A stretch of DNA of 64,000 bases from Leeuwenhoekiella nanhaiensis (lineage in GTDB: Bacteria; Bacteroidota; Bacteroidia; Flavobacteriales; Flavobacteriaceae), in NCBI RefSeq assembly GCF_002744755.1, contig NZ_KZ319287.1:620001-684000 (forward strand), given 5' to 3'. This document shows, in pieces, positions 60,315-64,000 of the stretch. A model generated the notes under the pieces. That model was not told the origin of the DNA and made no database searches. It was given only the letters and a program-made list of their open reading frames with translations. The position numbers and the translations under genes were made by a program. Position 1 is the stretch's first letter, and every line of letters begins with the position of its first letter.

Positions 60315-63300
60315 TTAAAAATTAAAGCCCGCTTTTAAGCCGATGCTGCGGCTGGTGGCATAACTCATATCTTCAACCCCGCTTACAAAAGTGTTGCCCT
60401 GTACCGCAAGTTGTTCCGGGTCAAAATGCGGAATCTCCGAAATCGCAAACAGATTGCGGCCTACCAGCGCCAGGTTGATGTTCATGCCGTTAGCAAGACC
60501 CAGAAACCCGTCTTTCAGATCAAAAGTGTAGCCTACTGAAAATTGGCGCAACTTCAGGAAAGACGCGTTATAAATGTTGTTTTCCTCATGGTTACGGTCG
60601 TAAAACTGGCGGTAGTAGGTTTCTGCCGAAACCGCGGTGGTGTTGGGCACGTACTGCGGATTTTCTGCGGTGCCGGTATTCACAACGCCTTGCGGTACGA
60701 TTCCTTCTTCGGGACGGTTTGCCGTCTCGGCAAGCTGACCGCCCACAGTCCCCAGAGCACGTGTTCGCGAGACGAGTTCGCCTCCCTGACGCCAGTCAAA
60801 CAGGAAACTCAGGTTCCAGTTTTTGTAAGTGAAATCACTGTTCCAGCCCAGCATAAAATCGGGGTTGTAATTGCCCAGTTTTTTTAAAGTGTTGTCTGCG
60901 ATATAGCTTCCGGAAGGTGTGAGAATAAACTGGCCATTTTCGGTCTTTCGGTAACCGGTACCGTAGATATCGCCTATTCTTCCACCTTCTTCCACCTGAA
61001 ACCACACGGTTTGATTGGCGCTGTCGTAGATTCGGCTGTAAGCCAAAGTCAAACGCCCGTCTGCCTGCGGCAGGCTTTCAACCTCAGAACGGGAAGTGCT
61101 GAAGTTAAAAGTGGTGTTCCATTTAAAGTTTGAGTTCAATACTGGCGTGGCGTTAAGAATGAGTTCGACTCCGCGGGTGCGTACCTCGCCACCATTTACG
61201 ACCTGCTGGTTGTATCCCGAAGAAATCGCAATAGGAAGCGAGATGATCTGATCTTGAGTCAGGTTGTTGTAATAAGTCGCGTCAAGCCTGATGCGGTCTT
61301 TTAAAAACCGAATATCAGCGCCTACTTCGTACGAAGTGGTTTGTTCCGGTTTGAGGTTTGCATTCGGAATAAAATTTTGATTGCTGAAGGTAGGCTGCCC
61401 GTTGTAAGGGGTCTGCGAAATGAAAGCGCCGCTGGTTTGATAAGGCTGGGTATCGTTACCCACCTGAGCCACGCTGGCGCGCAGTTGCACATACGAGAAG
61501 GTTTCCGGAAGCTTTGCCACTTCAGAGAGTATAAAACTCGCAGAAGCCGAAGGATAGAAAAATGAAGTCTCATCTACCGAAAAGGGTGTGGCAAGCGCGC
61601 TTGACCAGTCGTTACGCCCGGTGATGTCGAGAAACAGAAAATCGCGGTAACCCAGTTTGGCTATGCCGTAAAACGAATTGATGCGCTTGCGTGATTCAAA
61701 CTGAAACACATCGATGGGAGAAGCCGCGTTGTTGAGGTTAAAAATGCCGGGTTGTGCGAGGTTTACGGTCTGACTTTGTTTGGTTGAGGCTTTTTGATCG
61801 AGTCGGTTTCCGCCCAGCGAAATATCTACAGATAGGTCACCAAAAATCTTGTTGTAATTCAAAAGGAAATCGGTATTTACCTCTCTGTACAACACATCGT
61901 GCTCGGCATAACCCCCGTTTTTAAAACGGTTAGAACTGAAAGCGCGACGCAGTTGGCGGGTTTCGGAAGAGTAATCCATCCCGCTGCGTACGGCAAGGCT
62001 TAGATTTTCGGTAAACTGGTGCTTAAGCGACAGGTTTCCAAAAACACGATCCCGATTGAAAGAGTTGCGGTTTTCATACATAATGAAAAACGGATTGTCA
62101 AAATAGGTGTAGTTAAATGAAAACTGTTGCACACCCTCAAGTCCCGGTTGCCAGTAGCGGCGCAGGCTGTTCATATCCAGAGAGCGCGGACCCCAGGCGA
62201 CAAGCGAATAATTGACGTTTTCGCTTCCATACCCATTAGACGGGCGGTTGTCACTGCCCGAATTCACATAATTGATGGTCGCATTGAAGCGGGTCTTATC
62301 GGTAGGCTTAAAGTTGAGTTTGGCGGCCACCGTCTGGCGGTCGAGATTCACTCCGGGAATGATGGCTTCGCTGCGCAAATCGGTAAAGGAAAGGCGGTAA
62401 TTGCCTTTTTCAAAACCGCTGCCAATGGCTACGTTGTTGATGGTAGTGACTCCGGTTTGGTAAAAGTCTTTCAGATTGTCTGGGTGCGAATTAAATGGAG
62501 TAGGGGTGATGGGAAGTCCGTCATAAAGCGCTGTGTCGCCCCCGCGTACCACGCTCCCGTCTGGCAAGGTAACCGGAGAATCAAATTGAGCAATGAGGGT
62601 GCCCTGATCTAAACGCGGACCCCAGGAATAGGTGATGAGGTCGTTAACACCGCCACCTAAACCGTCAACGAACTCAAATTGTCCCGAGTTGCCCTGCCCG
62701 TATTGATTTTGAAATTCAGGCAGTTTAAAAGGCGTATCTAAAAACACAGAAGTATTTACGCTGATTCCTAAACCCTTGCTTTGGCTTCCGTTTTTGGTTT
62801 CGATTATGATCACACCATTTGACGCCCGGGTTCCGTAAAGGGCGGCGGCACTGGGACCTTTCAATACACTTACCGAAGCGATATCATCGGGATTGACTTC
62901 CATCGCACCGTTACCAAAATCTACTTCCTGAAAACCGGCAGCGGCTTCATTGGTGTTGTTGAAAACCGTGTTGTTATTGATGGGCGTTCCGTCTACGATA
63001 AACAGCGGATTGTTGTTGGAAAAGGAAGCCTCCCCGCGAATGGTAATCTTAGAGGAAGATCCTACACCGGTGGCACCTTGCGATACGGTAACCCCGGCCA
63101 GTTTTCCCGCGAGATTATCCAGAAAGTTGGGCGCTTTTACAGCTGATACTTCTTCGGCTTCAATGGTTTGAACCACATAGCCCAGTTCTTTGGTTTCGCG
63201 CTCCAGTCCCAAGGCCGTGATTACGACTTCATCAAGATCTGTAGTAGATTCCTGCAAAACGATATTGATGGTTTGCTGCCCATTTATTGCGGCGGTTTGC

Positions 63301-63530
63301 GTGATAAAACCAATTGCCGAAAAGCGCAATTGGGTCGCTTTTGCAGAAAGGCTTAAGCTGTAATAACCATTTTCATCTGTGATGGTGTTGGCATCGGCAT
63401 CTACCGCGACAACATTTACAAAAGGGACCGTAGAACCGTCACTAGAAGTGGTTACGGTACCCGAAATTAGAGTCTGGCCGTTTGCAAATGCACAAAGCAA
63501 GAGCATAAGCCCAAAATAAAGGTGTTTCAT
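60315..63530 (-). CDS. SusC/RagA TonB-dependent transporter
   Basis: 1,071-residue TonB-linked outer-membrane transporter: signal peptide (ending AFANGQ), a carboxypeptidase-regulatory-like domain (about 22-95), a TonB-box region near DLDEVVITALG, plug domain (about 110-240, VIIIETKNGS) and a 22-strand barrel ending SRSIGLKAGFNF. The pair with SusD makes a nutrient- or metabolite-import complex. The four TonB-type domains of this window could energise it. It lies 63 bases behind the glycosyltransferase gene, with a 6-bp hairpin (63559-63576) in the gap. Confidence 0.96.
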   Translation of the reverse strand: MKHLYFGLMLLLCAFANGQTLISGTVTTSSDGSTVPFVNVVAVDADANTITDENGYYSLSLSAKATQLRFSAIGFITQTAAINGQQTINIVLQESTTDLDEVVITALGLERETKELGYVVQTIEAEEVSAVKAPNFLDNLAGKLAGVTVSQGATGVGSSSKITIRGEASFSNNNPLFIVDGTPINNNTVFNNTNEAAAGFQEVDFGNGAMEVNPDDIASVSVLKGPSAAALYGTRASNGVIIIETKNGSQSKGLGISVNTSVFLDTPFKLPEFQNQYGQGNSGQFEFVDGLGGGVNDLITYSWGPRLDQGTLIAQFDSPVTLPDGSVVRGGDTALYDGLPITPTPFNSHPDNLKDFYQTGVTTINNVAIGSGFEKGNYRLSFTDLRSEAIIPGVNLDRQTVAAKLNFKPTDKTRFNATINYVNSGSDNRPSNGYGSENVNYSLVAWGPRSLDMNSLRRYWQPGLEGVQQFSFNYTYFDNPFFIMYENRNSFNRDRVFGNLSLKHQFTENLSLAVRSGMDYSSETRQLRRAFSSNRFKNGGYAEHDVLYREVNTDFLLNYNKIFGDLSVDISLGGNRLDQKASTKQSQTVNLAQPGIFNLNNAASPIDVFQFESRKRINSFYGIAKLGYRDFLFLDITGRNDWSSALATPFSVDETSFFYPSASASFILSEVAKLPETFSYVQLRASVAQVGNDTQPYQTSGAFISQTPYNGQPTFSNQNFIPNANLKPEQTTSYEVGADIRFLKDRIRLDATYYNNLTQDQIISLPIAISSGYNQQVVNGGEVRTRGVELILNATPVLNSNFKWNTTFNFSTSRSEVESLPQADGRLTLAYSRIYDSANQTVWFQVEEGGRIGDIYGTGYRKTENGQFILTPSGSYIADNTLKKLGNYNPDFMLGWNSDFTYKNWNLSFLFDWRQGGELVSRTRALGTVGGQLAETANRPEEGIVPQGVVNTGTAENPQYVPNTTAVSAETYYRQFYDRNHEENNIYNASFLKLRQFSVGYTFDLKDGFLGLANGMNINLALVGRNLFAISEIPHFDPEQLAVQGNTFVSGVEDMSYATSRSIGLKAGFNF

Positions 63531-63593
63531 TAAATAAAGGTAGGATTAGTACTTGTGAGGCTTCGGTGAGGAAGCCCTGCTTGAAATAGCGTT

Positions 63594-64000
63594 TTAGGCG
63601 ATACTAAGGGGCGAACCTTTATTGAAGTAAACCGGATGGGAAAAAAGCCAGGCGGTAAGGGATTTAAAGCTGAAAAGGTGAACTTTCTGAACAGCAGATT
63701 TTACTAAAAGTTTCCGTATCTGAAATGGAAGCTTTTTAGCAGTGCTCAATAGCAGAGCGACATCTGCCGAAGTATCCAGATCGTAAAGCGCCGGAAGCAA
63801 TTCGGCATGTATTTTTTTAGCCTGAACCAAACGCAGGATACTGCGCGTCAGTGAGGCGGTTTGCCAGGGTAAATTTAAAAAGGATTGGGCGTCAAAATGG
63901 GTTTTGCTCAAGCCCATCAGGTAGAACCCGCCGTCGTGTGAGGGACCCAGAACCAGCGGACAGGTTTTGAGTTTTTCAGCTGCGGTGAGCAGATGATTTT
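63594..64000 (-). CDS. DUF2064/TIGR04282-like glycosyltransferase (5' part outside window)
   Basis: The frame is open to the right edge; 134 C-terminal residues plus 2 bases are visible. It contains LVLGPSHDGGFYLMGLSK, which carries the DGG(F/Y)YL signature of the DUF2064 family (TIGR04282), a group linked to arsenosugar biosynthesis, followed by a helical C-terminus (FLNLPWQTASLTRSILRL). Nucleotide-sugar-binding residues would be upstream of the edge. It is the first visible gene of the minus-strand cluster, with SusC after 63 bases. The family match is good for a partial sequence, but catalytic parts are not visible. Confidence 0.75.
   Translation of the reverse strand, partial: NHLLTAAEKLKTCPLVLGPSHDGGFYLMGLSKTHFDAQSFLNLPWQTASLTRSILRLVQAKKIHAELLPALYDLDTSADVALLLSTAKKLPFQIRKLLVKSAVQKVHLFSFKSLTAWLFSHPVYFNKGSPLSIA

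Noticed and set aside
62127-62612. 161-residue plus-strand frame inside susC
   Set aside because: Shadow of the susC frame; composition typical of antisense of a barrel gene and no start context.

Overview
The window looks like a chromosomal segment of a marine-type member of the Flavobacteriaceae (Bacteroidota). The evidence is gene content (SprA and RemB of gliding and type IX secretion, a PorP/SprF protein, SusC/SusD, duplicated Skp/OmpH beside BamA, M56-BlaR1 with a TonB-like tail) and promoters of the Bacteroidota type (TAnnTTTG at -7, sometimes with TTTG at -33). I cannot fix the genus from sequence alone. There are no rRNA or tRNA genes, insertion sequences, prophage or CRISPR arrays that I can see. 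No gene-free stretch exceeds 300 bases.

Layout. 1-8854: 3' part of sprA, gcvH, a VanZ-like gene, two TonB paralogues and remB. 8870-14839: a Dabb lipoprotein and a respiratory cluster (haem O synthase, two cytochrome oxidase subunit III paralogues, subunit IV, a cysteine-free SCO-like protein, true SCO, DUF420, a tiny Cys-x-x-Cys membrane protein). 14977-22184: a MacAB/TolC-like export system with one ATPase, two FtsX-type permeases, two periplasmic adaptors and one outer-membrane channel, followed by tsaB. 22863-34442: mostly minus-strand housekeeping genes (MscS channel, dodecin, Nfu, glutamate racemase, and a cell-envelope operon CBS - nadK - DUF6089 - uppS - bamA - skp-like - skp-like), with one PorP/SprF gene on the plus strand. 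34530-43073: pdxJ, a hydrolase, a FadL-like porin with a GDSL lipoprotein, a holin-like protein, and tig - clpP - clpX. 43139-50713: PD40 protein, GH3 protein, DUF2797, and a BlaI/M56 regulatory pair with a TPR protein. 50893-53968: era, a visibly AT-rich two-gene accessory island, and a TrmH-like methyltransferase. 54140-55618: a secreted protein of unknown function. 55693-64000: a co-oriented minus-strand cluster that reads as an arsenosugar-type locus, with a DUF2064/TIGR04282-like glycosyltransferase (cut by the window end), SusC, SusD, a sodium:solute symporter, a degenerate metallophosphoesterase and an ArsM-like arsenite methyltransferase.

Themes. TonB C-terminal-like domains occur four times: in two ordinary TonB proteins, at the N-terminus of RemB, and at the C-terminus of the M56 sensor peptidase. 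The most unusual parts are the arsenic-type cluster with its own SusCD pair and a phosphoesterase that has lost one metal site, the two-gene AT-rich island (a predicted permuted NlpC/P60-like cysteine peptidase plus an unknown partner), an SCO-like protein with no cysteine next to a normal SCO, and an EF-hand-like loop in the DUF420 protein. Several starts were moved from the longest reading frame because a promoter element or an upstream stop codon makes the longer frame unlikely.
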